DNA of 64,000 bases, from assembly GCA_019914995.1 (NCBI GenBank), contig CM034139.1, forward strand, positions 4,318,461 to 4,382,460, read 5' to 3'. The number at the start of each line of letters is the position of its first letter. Positions within the stretch are counted from its first letter, which is position 1. The stretch comes from Acanthochlamys bracteata (Eukaryota > Streptophyta > Magnoliopsida > Pandanales > Velloziaceae). The notes below the pieces were generated by a model that was not told where the DNA came from, did not search any database, and saw only the letters and a list, made by a program, of their open reading frames with translations. A program made the translations under genes and the position numbers. Positions 44,489 to 57,388 of the stretch are shown piece by piece.

Positions 44489-47400
44489 TTAGGCCTTGCA
44501 CATACACCCAGGAGATCTTGGTTGCCTGTAGATGCTCCTGCCTTTCCGCCGAGGACGAACTCGTTGTCCCTCTTCAACCATTTTCTTCACTCGGTCTTGG
44601 AATTCTGGCCAATCAATGGTTTGATTCATGGCGAAAATGTTCGCGAAGCGTTTCTTGTTTGGGCGCAGAACTGGAGCACGGCCTCCTCCATGGTAGACGC
44701 GGTAGCCTGACACTAGAGAAGAAAGCTGGCTTCCTGAATCGGTGATAGCAAAGACATCTGCGGTTGCGCAGGCAATGAAATCCAGTGCTGCAAGCTGCAT
44801 TGGTTCATTCTTTTAATTAACCATAGCAACCAAATTGAAATCAAAGCGATGTTGCTGGATGCAAGGATTTTGGAATCTTATATAATAACATTGAAGCAAA
44901 GCTTTACCGAAATATTTCTATTTAACAGATTTTAGAAGCACAAAACTAGTCTAACAGGTAGTAGTACAACAAGATCTTAAGAAAAGTTGGCTAAATACCT
45001 GAGAAGAGAAATTCCTGAAAGGTTCAAGTTCACTTGGTGTGAGGAGTTTTTGTTTAGTGACCAAGTTCGGGTACAGTCTAGCGAATGGAAGCATTCTAGC
45101 TTGACCGCCATAGATTTGAGACCCCGCCAGATATATGTAAGTGTTGTGCTTGAAACCTAGTGCTGAAAGCATAAGTGCTGCCTCTTCAGGTGTTAAAGGA
45201 CATCTTCCCAATTTCCTTAAAACTGTTGGAGAAACGGAACTGCCAGCATTGCAAGAGATTTTGGGGGGCTAAATGCTTGCAAAGCAAAGTATTCAATATA
45301 TTTACATCGAAAACAAACTCTTTAAAACTCACCTATTTTTCATCCTCATGACAAGCGTAGGAAAATGAAGTTCCCTATATGCTTGCAATTCATTTCTCTC
45401 TCTGTCACCTCCACCAAAGTCGCATACAGAGTAAGCCACCATATCCATCTCAAATCTCATATGTAAAGCAAGATATTTAAGGGGTCCAACAGAATTCTTC
45501 TCAATATTCGTTGTAGTTTCTGGCATGTATTCCCCAAGCAAATGTTTGTCCAATTCACTCATCCTTGAATTGTGCTTCCGGATCCTCTGGACCAGTAAGG
45601 AACCAACACGCTGAATTTTGGGCACAAACTTCAATGCATGGAAGTTACATTTACATCTTAATGCCTGAAGAAAAAGCGACCAGGTCAGGTGCATAGTAGC
45701 TAGAGAGGATCTATGCACCTCTAATAATATGCTCTGCATACCAACTGATAATGCAAATATAATTCTTAAAGAGACATACATCCACAAATGACATAGAAGG
45801 AACTTGAATATTAAAGTTATCTATTTGTCCTGTTTAAAGCTTAAGACCTAAATCTGAAAAGATAGAGAAGGAATTTCTATCAAAATAAGGTTAGCTTGTG
45901 TCAGGAGGGTGTAAACTACAGGTATGGATTTCTTCTAAATAGTATCTTTCTAACATCTGACATGGACAAAACATGACTTCCTTTAGATGCTAATAGCATA
46001 TTGAATCCAAGTAGCAGTTATTCGTAGCTTGAGGTACATCCTTCGTAAAGCAAGATCTCGTATCAGATTTAAAGTGTACCATGCCAAACAATTGTTAACC
46101 TGTAAAATCCTACAAAGCCACGACATTAGACTTCTAGTGGATCATATTTGTCATGCTTCTGCAGTCTAGAGATAGTGAAGGTGTATACAGTAAAAAGCGA
46201 CTTAAATGCTTGCTGTTTCATTTTTATGCAACTTTATCCTACAGGATGAAAAAGTTGTGAAGATCAGACTGAACCTGCATTCTAGGAGGAAGTGGATCGA
46301 AGGCAAGACGATTTCCAAATCCAAGAAAATGCACAACCCCGATCTTTTTAAGTAGAGGAAGTACAGATTTGATGAAATATACAGGTTCAGCCTCCTTCAT
46401 AAGCTCCATATCAGTTATCTGCCCAAACAACATGGCTAAGTTAAAAGGAGATACTTACTTCAATACTGATTATAGATGCAAATGACAGCTACGAACCTAC
46501 TTGACCACCAAGTGATTCTATGTCTAATGTTCGTAGATGAGAAGGGAGCTCCTTTACAATCCGCACATCATCCTTCAAACTATTCAGGAAATATTCTTCT
46601 CGATATATGTCACCAAACTGGCTGCATAACCACCAACATAGGAAGTATTAAGCACTGCCAGCCTTTTACATTAGGCCGCTGAATAAAATATTTAACAATA
46701 AATAACAATGAAACATTAGTTTGGAGAAGAATTCTCTAGGACCTTGAATCCTTCCAGACCGTGCTGTATAAAAATCTAGGAACAACGAGAGTTGCGTTAA
46801 GAAAAGCAGAAACAACAACTGCATTGCACACCTGCAGCCACACAATTATGCGGAAAGCACATTCAAATCAGTAGCAACAACTAAAATTAATGAAGGCAAG
46901 AAATTTGACTAAAATGGGGAAAGTGATCGTCAATATCCTAGTTCATAGAAACAACAGAAACAAGCGATTAGGAATTGCATTATAGAGTTTAAAAGAGAGG
47001 AGCCATGAAGGTAAGAAGTGGTTAGGAGTCATACCGCAACTCGCTGCTGATTTAGACCACCATTTGCGCTGACCAAAATATATCCATTACTTCCTTTCAG
47101 GTGCCCTGTTGTTAAAATATGCATTTGGTCATAGCATAGTATGAGGAAATTCATGTAATTAGTCATAGCATAGTATGAGAAAAATTATACACTTAGTCAT
47201 AGTTCAACAGCAGCAACCAATGAGTTAAACTCAACCTCATTCTGTGCTTGGTGTAGTTCATCACCTTAAAATACTGTCATATGTTTGTTCTTATGAACGC
47301 TCACTCGTTTTTATGTGGCACCATGTTTCAATTCAAATTCCAGAACAGTGGCTTTAGGAAAGGGCTCAATGCATCACGAAGGGTTTGAAACCTTCTAGCC

Positions 47401-48392
47401 GATTAGAAATTTGGAAGTAAATGATATGCAGTAGAGATACTTTTTAAGCTAGTAAGAAAATTTTATTAGTACAACGTTGGCACACATTTTACCTTGAGGC
47501 ATTGGTTTCTGTTTGTGAGCACAAGGTTTCCATGCAGCTGCATCTTTGAAGGGCTCTTCCCAAAGAGCTAATGATTCTTGTTCGAACTGGTTTTGCTGCA
47601 CATTTTAACAGTAGGTAAAATTAAGAACAAACAAACATACTGTTACTTTTATTCAGACTGTAGCAGAATACTTGCCTTTGCAAGGGCATTAGAAGCCAAG
47701 TCTACTAATCTCTCGTACATCATTTCTCCAGTCGTCCCAGCACTTGATCCTCTTATTTCATCCTACAAAGGACATAAACAACAGAATCTAAGACTCTACA
47801 AACAGCTACTTCAACTTTTCAATACCATTGCATAAGTACAAGAATGCAAAGAACGGTGATTGCTTAAGGATGAATGTCATCAGAGACATAGGAATTCCTT
47901 AAAATGCGCATGCTGATTTTAGAAGATAGAATATGAATTGTTGCTTAATTGGTTAGGACAACATCAACTGCTATGAGTTGGAAAGTCAAACGCAGCAGTA
48001 CCCACATTTTAAAATACAAAATATGAATCACAAATCAGATCATCTCCGAATTTTGAAGATCATACCTGCAATCTCTTCGTTGTATCAATGCCCGAGCTGC
48101 TTCGAAAACTAAGGTGATGAACTACAGCAAGCATCATAGAATCAAACAGAAAGAAGCAACCCAATAATCCGAAGGCCAAAGCAATCAGTCTCAGATGCTT
48201 GCATATAACCATTTGCCTCTTCCCAAACTGTCCGCCCTTTGCATAATACACTGATTCACCCTTCAGTCCATGAACAGAAACACCATTAGCCATGACAGAT
48301 TGAGCAGTCAACTGCCTACTACTACAGTAACTCTTCTTCATCGAATACGAATTTCCATTAACCAAACCATTCTTTGCATTCTCTTTCGCCAT
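44489..48392 (-). CDS. GDP-fucose protein O-fucosyltransferase family protein (plant type)
   Basis: Type II membrane protein, probably a Golgi glycosyltransferase. Ten exons on the minus strand: 48066-48392, 47676-47762, 47493-47595, 47035-47105, 46743-46831, 46501-46621, 46275-46418, 45333-45664, 44999-45239 and 44489-44794, giving 606 residues. The start is the ATG at 48392 (MAKENAKNGLVNGNSYSMKK). There is one membrane anchor at about residues 69-91. Family motifs in order: YILVSANGGLNQQRVAVCNA, ATLVVPRFLYSTVWKDSSQF, YLALHMRFEMDMVAYSVC, CPLTPEEAALMLSALGF, TYIYLAGSQIYGG and ADVFAITDSGSQLSSLVSGY near the C-terminus. Intron 2 starts with GC instead of GT (AAAG|GCAAGT). The exon 6 donor is CAA|GTAGGT, since the alternative 4 bp downstream would cause a stop. 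Intact. It is divergent from the L1 gene, and a broken copy of exon 1 lies downstream. Confidence 0.93.
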
Positions 48393-49273
48393 CAATTCGA
48401 TAAAATCACTAACAATCACTCTCTACTACTCAAAACCAAGAGAAAGAAACAAACAATGGCAAACTGAAAATCAACTCTTTCCAACATAGAAACTTTTTAT
48501 TTTCACTTCAAGAATTTGATTGACATATATAAAAATTCAACTTGATTTTCTTTTTAAACCCACAACCATAGACAAACAATTTGTAAAACTGAAAAGGAAA
48601 ACTTCTTCTGGATTCAAGAATTGATTGACACATATAAGCGTGTTTGCGTGAGATGGAAGAGAGTTTGGAGAAAGAAAACTGACCTGGTAACAAATCAAAG
48701 GATTTGGAGAGAGATCGCAATCGAGTTGGTGTTGCTGCTTATGAGAAACAACTAACTCTAACTGTTAGATTTTAAAAAAGAAATCTTTCTCTTGGTTTTT
48801 GTTAGTAGGATGGTTTGGTTGAGTTGGCGTTGAATCGAAGGAAGTAAAGAAACATTAGAAAACGCGAAGGAGAGGAAATGGCGCGAGATATTCAGAACCT
48901 ACCCGCACCATGCGGCACTTCCTTCTTGGGTTTTCAAGTCGGCTCTAATCAACTTGGCTATTTGAACTTTTGAAGCCCATCTATATAGCAAGCATAGTAA
49001 GCACAAAGTTATAAACCTTCTATAGAAAATTCAATTTCAATTTAAATAAATCCTTACTTTAAAATCCGGCCGTCAAATAAATATGTTAGCAGGCCTTATA
49101 TGGACCTTAATCAAACTTCGCAAGCCCATTAAGACCGTGCTCTGGTATGTTCTAAATTACAATTTCGGGTCCTAAAATCTCGGAAATGTATTCCATCCCA
49201 AAGAGAACCAAAATCCTTCGTTTGAGTAAGCTTTTGCTTCGCTAAAGTTTCATTGAGTTCGCCAAAAACCTCA
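48393..49273. promoter_or_regulatory. Divergent promoter region, O-fucosyltransferase / ribosomal protein L1
   Basis: 881 bp between the two start codons. AAGCCCAT at 48973-48980 and AAGCCCATTAA at 49122-49132 are TCP/site II-type motifs frequent in organelle-protein and ribosomal gene promoters. The second lies about 140 bp before the L1 start. No other gene was recognised here. Confidence 0.5.
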
Positions 49274-52200
49274 ATGGCTCCATATCCCCGCCTCCTTTCT
49301 CCAGCCGTCCTCCGCCGTGTCCATTCAGTATCTCCGCCTGCGGCCGCCGCTCACCTCCGCTCGTTCTCCTCAAACCCCAAAGATTCTCCAGCACCCCCGA
49401 TCAAACCTGTTTCCTATCCTGTTAAACCTCAATCTGCGGAAGACGAACAGCAACAACAAGATCAACAACAAAAATCTTCGACAGAAGCTTCACGACCGCT
49501 ACGTCAGCCACAGTTGCGCCGTCGATTAGAAGATACCGGTGGGCCCCGCACTTGGACACGTACCGAGGCTCGATTTGTTAAAGATGCCCCGGCGATCTCT
49601 CCCGTATCGTATCCGGCAAAAGTGGCGCCGTTGCCGGAAGATAAGCCCACAGAGCCAGAGAAGGAGGAGAAAATTGGGGACGATGAAGAGCTGAGGAGGG
49701 AAGCGAGGAGGATCCAGGGAGAGTCGTCGGCGAGGGCTCGCAGGTTTTTTGGATTGAGGCAGGATGGAGAAGAGGAGAAGATTCCATTTCCTACCATTAT
49801 TCGTCAGGAGAAGCAGCCACAGCGCGTGGCCATGGACCTTGTTGAAGCCATTCGAGAAGTTAAGGTTAGAAAAACAAAAATATTCTTTTTTATGCTTGTT
49901 CACTAGAATGAATCTAATTTGGGTATGTGAGAGGTTTTATGCGATGCTGGGCACACAATGTAGATTGCTAGTTATGTCTGGATTTCGATTGACTACATAC
50001 GATTTAGTAGAAAATTTCTATTCTAGAGATTGCAAGGATGCAGATTATAGTAAGTAGATTGGTTGATGTCGGTTGTATTATAACCCTTGATAAGAATGTC
50101 AAGATGAATTAGATGAATGATTGGCTAGTAACTGACAACAACAGCAATGAGCTAAGACTGTGTCTCATCGTTATTGCCTGCAAATTAGCAGCTTGTGTAC
50201 TTCACTTAGATATAGAACAGAAAGTTATCTAGTTTAGCCTAAAGGAATAGCACCGTTCCTGTTAGTATAGCCTGACTATGAGTTTATATGATGTTCTGCA
50301 CATAAGCCTATTAGTTTTTTTTTCCATTGTTGGCTAGAGCGTGTGGAAACTGTGCTACTATTTAGATAGATAAAATTGTTTTCTGCACTATCTTCAGAAA
50401 ACAGTGTATTGGCCTCCTACGCTATACTGTGAACTATTGTAGTTGCAAGAGTTTGTTTCAGTATGGGGCTCTTTTGACTTTGCTGTACAAAATAATAACT
50501 GAAGCGAACTTAAGCAGTGAGCTAGAATTATAATATTTTTGGATCTACATTATATTTAGTTCCCCATTTCAAAGAAGGTGATGACAAGCTTAAAAGTTTT
50601 ATTAAAGAGATTTATCATAGTCGCCTCCTGTTTTTACTGGAAGAAATCATATGCCTGACTACTAAGATTCCATATTGCTTCATGATTGATTGTACTTCAG
50701 ACAAGTGCAACTAACGCTGAACGGGGGTTTCTTGAAACTGTTGAAGCTCATGTGAACCTTGGTGTGGATCCTCGTCGTGGTGATCAGGTTCTTAACTCTT
50801 CCATACTATTCACTCCCCTTGGCTTATTGATTTGGTTAAATTTAGTGAAAACTGTCATCTAGGTGGTATCATTTTATTTATCATTTATGAGTTATGATAC
50901 AAGATCTCGAAAGTCGATGCTGACTCTGCTTAGTTTGCTGAGTCAATTCTGCAAACAGCATTTTTTTTTTTTTTTTTTTTTTTTTTTTGTTTGATGCTTC
51001 TTTAAGTTCTGCAATCCATCTTATTTTTTGTACGTCCCCCCTCTTTACGTAGTTAGTACTTCAACATTTACTCTTTTGTCAGGTAGTAGTACTTTGATTG
51101 CAAGGATCTGAATAATCAGCTCTGATCAACTGCAAGAAAGACCTTTTGTAATGTACTGGCTATCTGAGTTAGGAGTATCCATGAATTGGCCGGTTTCTTT
51201 TTACATCTGAAATCTTTTATGTAGGCTACTAAGTCTTACATGCTTAGTTGACACCGTTCTTCTTTAGTTAATAAGCATAGATTTTCCTATACTGCAGATG
51301 GTTCGTGGCGCATTGACTCTACCTCATGGCACTGGCAAGGTACTTCAGATGGTTCTGCCAGCTGTATCAGTATTCAAATTCTGATAATGTCTATTGTTTC
51401 TCATTGATAAAATGTTATCATTCTCAGACTGTCAGAGTAGCTGTATTTGCAGAAGGAGCTGCAGCAGAAGAGGCCAGATCTGCAGGAGCTGATGTAGTAG
51501 GTGGAGATGAGTTGATCGAGGCAATAAAGAATGGTAATGATCTTCTTTCCTCAGCTTCCAGTCACTGTTTCCGGTATTTCCTTCCCACATTTCCCCTTTA
51601 TGCAGATTTAGGTGTTGTTGCAACTACACCTCTTTTCATGTCACTTTTTGACTGGGTTGCTGCAATAAATGTTAGACGTAACTTTTTAATCCGTGTTACT
51701 GTAGTGTTATTTTGGTAGATAGAATGTATTTGGTAGAAAGAATGTATCTTTAAATTTAACATGGAATAATGTAGCTGCGTGTTTAACTTCGTAGGCGGTG
51801 GAAAGCTTAACTTCGATAAGTGCATTGCAACTCCAATGCTCATGCCTCGTCTTTCTAAGGTGAAGCCATTATCTTCCAATTCGGAGTTACTTTGAACATG
51901 CCCAGTTGTCATTTATTTTATTTTACAGGTAGCTAGGATTCTAGGTCCACGTGGGTTGATGCCAAATCCCAAGGTACCTTCCCATTCACTTGTCTTTTTG
52001 AACTGCTCGGTATACTGTGTTTTCTTACATGCGTTTCTTCTCATATGTAGCTCGGTTCTGTCACAAGTGATGTTTCTGCAGCTGTAAAAGCAGCAAAGAG
52101 TGGTCGTATAGATTTTAAGATAGATAAAACTGCAATCGTGCATGTGGGCCTTGGGAAGGTATTAAGTTTGATTTAAAATCTGTAAAGTTCATTCATTTTA

Positions 52201-52925
52201 TGTGTCTTATCTCTTTTCAGTAAATTATGCATATTTCAAGAGATATTAGATCACTGCCTGTATTTTGCCAAACTATTCTTGAATGTCTTCGACGTTGATG
52301 TCATTGGAGAAACAAGTTGCTTTTAGCTCCTGTATTGAAGCAATAGTGCTAATGAAACTGTTCGTGTAATTTCATAAGGAATGCTGTTGTATTGTGTCAT
52401 TCACAGGCGAACTTTTCAGAGGAAAACTTGGTGGATAATATTGGTGCTTTTGTTAATGCATTGTTAGTCGCAAAGCCTGTAGGCTTGAAAAAGAGTAAGG
52501 TTTTCTTGTTGTAATCAGGAGAAATTTGCATATGCATCTCAGTCCAAACAGCAATCTCTTGGACATTACGACATCTGACTTCAATCTTACTTTTGCAGCT
52601 TCAAAATATGCTGGTTATGTCAAAAAATTTACGCTAAGCAGTACGGTGAGTATTATGATAAGGATAGATATATAATTTGCGACTAAAGTGCTCTGGATCA
52701 TTTTTTGGTTAATCTAAATCTGGAAGTGATGTTGGTCTTCTACATTAGCCAGCAGATGATTTTTTTTTCTTTAAATTGAATTCCAGATTTACCATCACTG
52801 ACTCGCATCTTTAATCTATTGAGTTTCTTGTCATACTTTTCATGCAGATGGGCCCTGGAGTTCCAGTTTCGATACAGTCATTATCCAATGCCGCTGATCA
52901 ATATAACAAACTTCATGTCAAATGA
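49274..52925 (+). CDS. Organellar (probably mitochondrial) ribosomal protein L1
   Basis: Large-subunit ribosomal protein of the uL1 family, nuclear-encoded. Exons: 49274-49864, 50701-50787, 51298-51339, 51428-51533, 51795-51859, 51929-51973, 52051-52158, 52407-52494, 52599-52645 and 52848-52925, all in phase, giving 418 residues. The N-terminus is an Arg/Ser-rich presequence ([20 protein letters not shown], then RSFSS), typical of mitochondrial import, and is followed by a long Pro/Glu-rich plant extension. The L1 domain begins at about residue 190. Its blocks are [80 protein letters not shown] and [20 protein letters not shown]. The C-terminus is [12 protein letters not shown]. The start is the first ATG of the frame. 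Mitochondrial rather than plastid targeting is an inference. Confidence 0.94.
50961..50988. repeat. Poly-T tract in intron 2 of the L1 gene
   Basis: 28 uninterrupted T residues in the intron 50788-51297. A simple repeat with no inferred function. Confidence 0.9.
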
Positions 52926-54090
52926 TTATATATTAGCCTCTTATATTGTTGTTGCAGGCAGATCATTACTTGATTTATCTTGTAGAATCATATGCTCAGG
53001 GGTAGCTCTTGACAAGTTAGTTCACAATTCCATACATTGGTGCAGCATTCTGCTTTGGTAGCCTTTCGATGTTGTTGCTTCAGGGATTTGGATTTCCTTG
53101 CAGAGAACTTGTGGGAGAGAATTGTCCACTGACATCAGAGAGCATTCACCAGTGAAGAACCGACTGCTTTATTGATGTGTTGGTGCTTTACATTGAAATC
53201 GAGAAAGCAATTATGTTTCTGTCCCTAGGTTTCTGACTTCAGGCAAAGCCATTCATTCAAATTAATGGTGGACGGTGGTAAAACTTTTTACTTTTTCCTT
53301 ATTTTTCTCTAAATAAATAAAATCTGTTTCTGAAAGATATTTTTGACAATTGAACGTTGTATTGAATGTTCCTCTTTTTTTTTGTTTTTTATGTTAGATG
53401 GCTTAGATTTATTTTTTGTGCTAACTCAAGAAAACTCATGCTTGTCTTGATGGAGTGAAAGAGACGATGCACATATTGCTCTGTATATCTATCACATGTT
53501 AGCACTTCAGGTGTGCTGGGAATACTTGATATAGTCTCTTTATAAGTTGTTTGGTGACGTACCTTTAGAATATTTTGGATTTTGTTATTTATGTTAAATA
53601 CAAAACGTTGTATAGATATATTAGTTTTATTTTATGCTACAACTATATGCTGAGCGTCGGTGCTCAGAAAGCTAGCAAAGCAAGCATAACCAAGACAAAC
53701 AAGAATCTGAGCAAGTCCTGTGTTTGAAGCCACCAGCATCGCAGCAGCACTACATTTCATTCAGGAAGAAGTGGATTATAGGGTACTGTTTCGGAAAGAT
53801 TATGGAATGTTTTCATTTCAAAAAATATATCTTGTATTTTCAATAAAATTTTATAAAATTTTTGTATTTCAAAAATTAAAAAAATTGTATGTCAAATAAT
53901 TTTATTTCATAAACGAATTCTCTCGTCTTTTTCTTTTATTTAACGCTCGCCTTGTTCATAATTTCATATTCTTTATTACTGCCTTGTCCAATCAAATTCG
54001 ACTCTATTTGTTTTTCTTCTCCCGCGCAAATTCCAATACCACAACCTCCTGCATCCTCATTCACACTGATCAAGTAGGGTTTATCAATCG
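52926..54090. other. L1 3' flank and spacer
   Basis: 3' UTR of the L1 gene followed by mixed spacer. An AT-rich block lies at about 53.80-53.93 kb. A 35-codon minus-strand frame at 53632-53739 encodes a hydrophobic, signal-peptide-like sequence with no continuation that I could find; it is treated in the findings and not called a gene. Confidence 0.5.
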
Positions 54091-57000
54091 ATGACGATGA
54101 TCAACGGTGACGAGAGGAGAGAAGCAGGCATTGCGCTAGTGGTGATCATTGTTCTCGCCGCACTAGCTTTCCTTTCTCTCCCCGTTGCCTTCAGCTAATA
54201 CTGCTATATCCGCTCCAAGCTCTCTCTTCCAACCGGTAATCATCACTCTCTCTCTCTCTGTAATTTGGTTTTATTTCAGTTTATTGTTAATTTGATTTGA
54301 TTTGATTATTTGTTAGAGTGGAAAGGTGAGGAGGAAGGGAAAGAGGAGAAGAAAGGGCCGACGGCGGCGGTCTGCGAGAGATGTGCCGGAGTGCAGTTGT
54401 TTAGCTTCAAGCATGTGCACGCTGCTACAGGAGGGATTGGGAAGGCTAGCGTGATCGGACATGGAAGGTTTGTCCTGTTGATAAAGGTCTTCTTCCTGAT
54501 GGGCTGAAGAGTGCTGTTAAGCTTATGGACCGGCCTGGAACAGGGTCAAGAGGAGTATGATATGGAGGTACTTGTTTTGCTGTTCTTTCAGTCGCCATTA
54601 TCGTTTTATAATTGGATTTTTATTTGATTTTTTGTTGTGTTTTATTTTTTCTATGAAATGTTATCGCCTTGTTAATTGATTGTTTTAGTATTGCAATTTT
54701 GATCATTTTTTTATGGTTTTGTTATTGTTTCCGCAGTTTTTGTTTTTATGTTGTAGGTTGAGCTGTTGACACGGTTGAGGTCCCCGTACCTGTTGGGGTT
54801 GACAGGGTACTGCTCACATGGAGGAAACGGGCTATTGGTTTATGAGTTCATGGCAAGCAGCAGACTGCAGGAGCACCTGTATCGTGTTGGAGGTATTGGT
54901 GATTTCACATTTGTTAATGTCAGTTTCTAAGGTTCATGAGCTCGTCGTGTATTGTTGTTGGCTTTAACTCCCAGTGACCGTACAAGGACTGGCATCAATG
55001 TTCTTGATCAGTCTCTATGGGTTTGAGGGATCATGGGTTGCTGTCCAGAAAGAATAGTGACAACTGAAAAACAATCTTCTCTAAGCAAACTGTATCATAT
55101 ATAAAATGCTGCTTTGAGAGGAGTATATTATGACACTATTCAGCCTTGAGAAATCTGTAGGCATACTCTATACTGCTATGTGTTTTCCAAAAAGAAAGAA
55201 CGGTTAGATCAAATGCTGCTTCAAAAGAGTATAGAAGTTTCTTGTGCATTATTTTAAGGACATTTGCAATTTCTTGAAACATTTAAATAGTTTTATAGTG
55301 CACTTGAAATATAAATGAAACTTAAAAAAGGAATTATTTGTTCTGGATCTTGTATTTTTATTTCCTTCCTTCCGACTTGAACTCATGGTTTTCTCTTGAA
55401 GATTTTTCACTCTAATACACTAATACAACCGTGCATTAAGATGCAGAGCTAGATCCACTGCAGAATCAGTAGGCTCCATCCAGTTTTGACTTGACCTTTA
55501 ATATTTCTTGGAGTTATTAATGTAGATGACTATGTTGGTTGTTGTTTGATTCCCAAGTTTGATTGAGAAGGGTACCTATGGCCATCATTTTCAGTGACAC
55601 TCAGCAGCTCTCGACTGGTTTCCATCAATCTTATGGCCATCATTTTAAGTGACACTCAGCATCTCTTGACTGGTTTCCATTAATCTTATTAACTCACTCA
55701 AACTTTCAGGTATGTCAAACTTGAACTGGGATACAAGAATGAGAATAGCCCTTGAAGCTGCTAGCGGTTTGGAGTATTTGCACGAGCATGTAATTCCTCA
55801 TGTGATATACAGATTTCAAGAGTAGTAATATTCTCTTAAATAGAATTTTCATACCAAGTTATCTGACTTTGGATTTGCAAAGCTTGGTTCTGAAAAAGCT
55901 GGTGGACATGTTTCTATGCCAGTGCTACTAGGCACACAAGGACGTGTTGCTCCAGTGTAAGTACAACTCCTAGTTATAATAAAAGCAACTTGTTTTTAAT
56001 GTTGCTGGAATGCGTTGCCTGTTGTATTTTTTATGGAAATGATGCTGAAAGGATACTAACCTGTCTTTACGTTAAAGTTTGCTTTTCGTTTTGTTTTTCT
56101 GTTTCTTTAATCTCTGTATGTGGTATTATGCAGATGTGCATTAACAGAGATTTAACAACCAAATCAGATGAATATAGTTATGGTTTCGTGCTTTTGGAGC
56201 TTCTTACTGGTGAGTACCATGGACATGACGGGACCACCTCCTGGTGAAGGGGATCTTGTATCCTGGGTAAAGAAATCGTGCTTTTAGTTCAACTGCATGT
56301 AATAGAGAAAACTTTTATGTGTTTCTAACTATTATCTACAGTTGTTTAGAGAGGTCCTTGGTTAACTCACTAATGGGAAGGAAAACAAAATCTACTAGCT
56401 ATTGCTCGGATGCTTGCCATTTCTCTAGACAGTGTGGAGTTAAGATTATACTAAACACCTATTTCATTATCATGCCATGGGTAAGAGACCCATGATTGAA
56501 CAGTTTTAGAACAGACTCAAAACAGTGTTCCACTTTTTGGAATTTAGGTAGAACTATCATTTTCAAGCAATAAGAGACTTAAGTTTGGATTTGCAAAGAA
56601 ACTATACTAGCAAATGCCTCTTCGATTTTTCTTGAATAAAACTACTTATGTTGCTTATGCTGGCATGATATTTGTCCTACTATAAGTACAAATACATGAA
56701 CTTGTTAGGACTTATATTTTCTAGGCTCTTGGTGGTGCATATTATGTATAGTTTTTAGGCCGTAGATATTACACATTTCTCCATTTTCATGCAGAACCAT
56801 TCTTTAGAAGTTTACAAGTGCTTTTCCCATCTATTATGGTTATTTTAATCTAGGAACAGTGATGATCAGTCCATATATGTTGCAACAGTTGTCATTACAA
56901 ATATGATGGATTAAGATTCGGCTGTTCTACCTCATGGCCCCTAATGGACTAGAAGTCATATATTTGTTGATGAGAATTCCTTTGCCCCCCTACTTTCATG

Positions 57001-57388
57001 ACTAGCTTGAAAAAAGCTAAGGTCAACGCCAAATGTCATGCAGTATATTGTCTTGGTTGCAGTATATTCCTTTGCCCCCCTACTAGTGACTTTCTTGTTT
57101 GTCTGGGCATCTTGTAGGCTTTTGCCTCAGCTCACTGATAGAGAGAAGGTTGTCCAGATAATGGATTGAGTAGGGGATGGGAAATATTCTATGAAAGACA
57201 TAGTTCTAGTGGCAGCTGTGTCCAACCTGAGGCTGAATACAGACCTTTGATGGCTGATGTAAGCACAATCACTGCTTCCTCTTGTGAGGCAGAATTTAAC
57301 GACCTCAAAGCTGGGAAGTTCCTCAAGCTTCCATGATCCAATGACTCTAGCAGCTGCAGAATCTGGTAAAGTCAGCTCATGGATCTGA
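54091..57388 (+). pseudogene. Receptor-like (cytoplasmic) protein kinase pseudogene, unprocessed
   Basis: The exon-intron layout is preserved: about 54091-54235, 54317-54567, 54757-54892, 55710-55956, 56134-56266 and 57118-57388. Exon 1 encodes MTMINGDERREAGIALVVII, a membrane segment, then a stop inside it (VAFS*YCYIRSKLS). Later blocks are FSFKHVHAATGGIGKASVIG, GLLPDGLKSAVKLMDRPG (another frame), VELLTRLRSPYLLGLTGYCS and [20 protein letters not shown]. These are followed by [11 protein letters not shown] (shifted frame with stops in the original), KLSDFGFAKLGSEKAGGHVS, TTKSDEYSYGFVLLELLTGE, QLTDREKVVQIMD then a stop, and a C-terminus SSSSFHDP...AESGKVSSW. The catalytic-loop HRD is read as YRF/DF. 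Multiple frameshifts and stops rule out function. The retained introns show it arose by DNA duplication rather than retroposition. Confidence 0.88.
55577..55686. repeat. 55 bp tandem duplication in a pseudogene intron
   Basis: TATGGCCATCATTTTCAGTG... at 55577-55631 is repeated at 55632-55686 with few mismatches (period 55). It lies in the third intron of the kinase pseudogene. Confidence 0.9.

Noticed and set aside
49504..49903. Minus-strand frames of 97-125 codons
   Set aside because: Antisense to exon 1 of the L1 gene, caused by its GC-rich low-complexity coding sequence.
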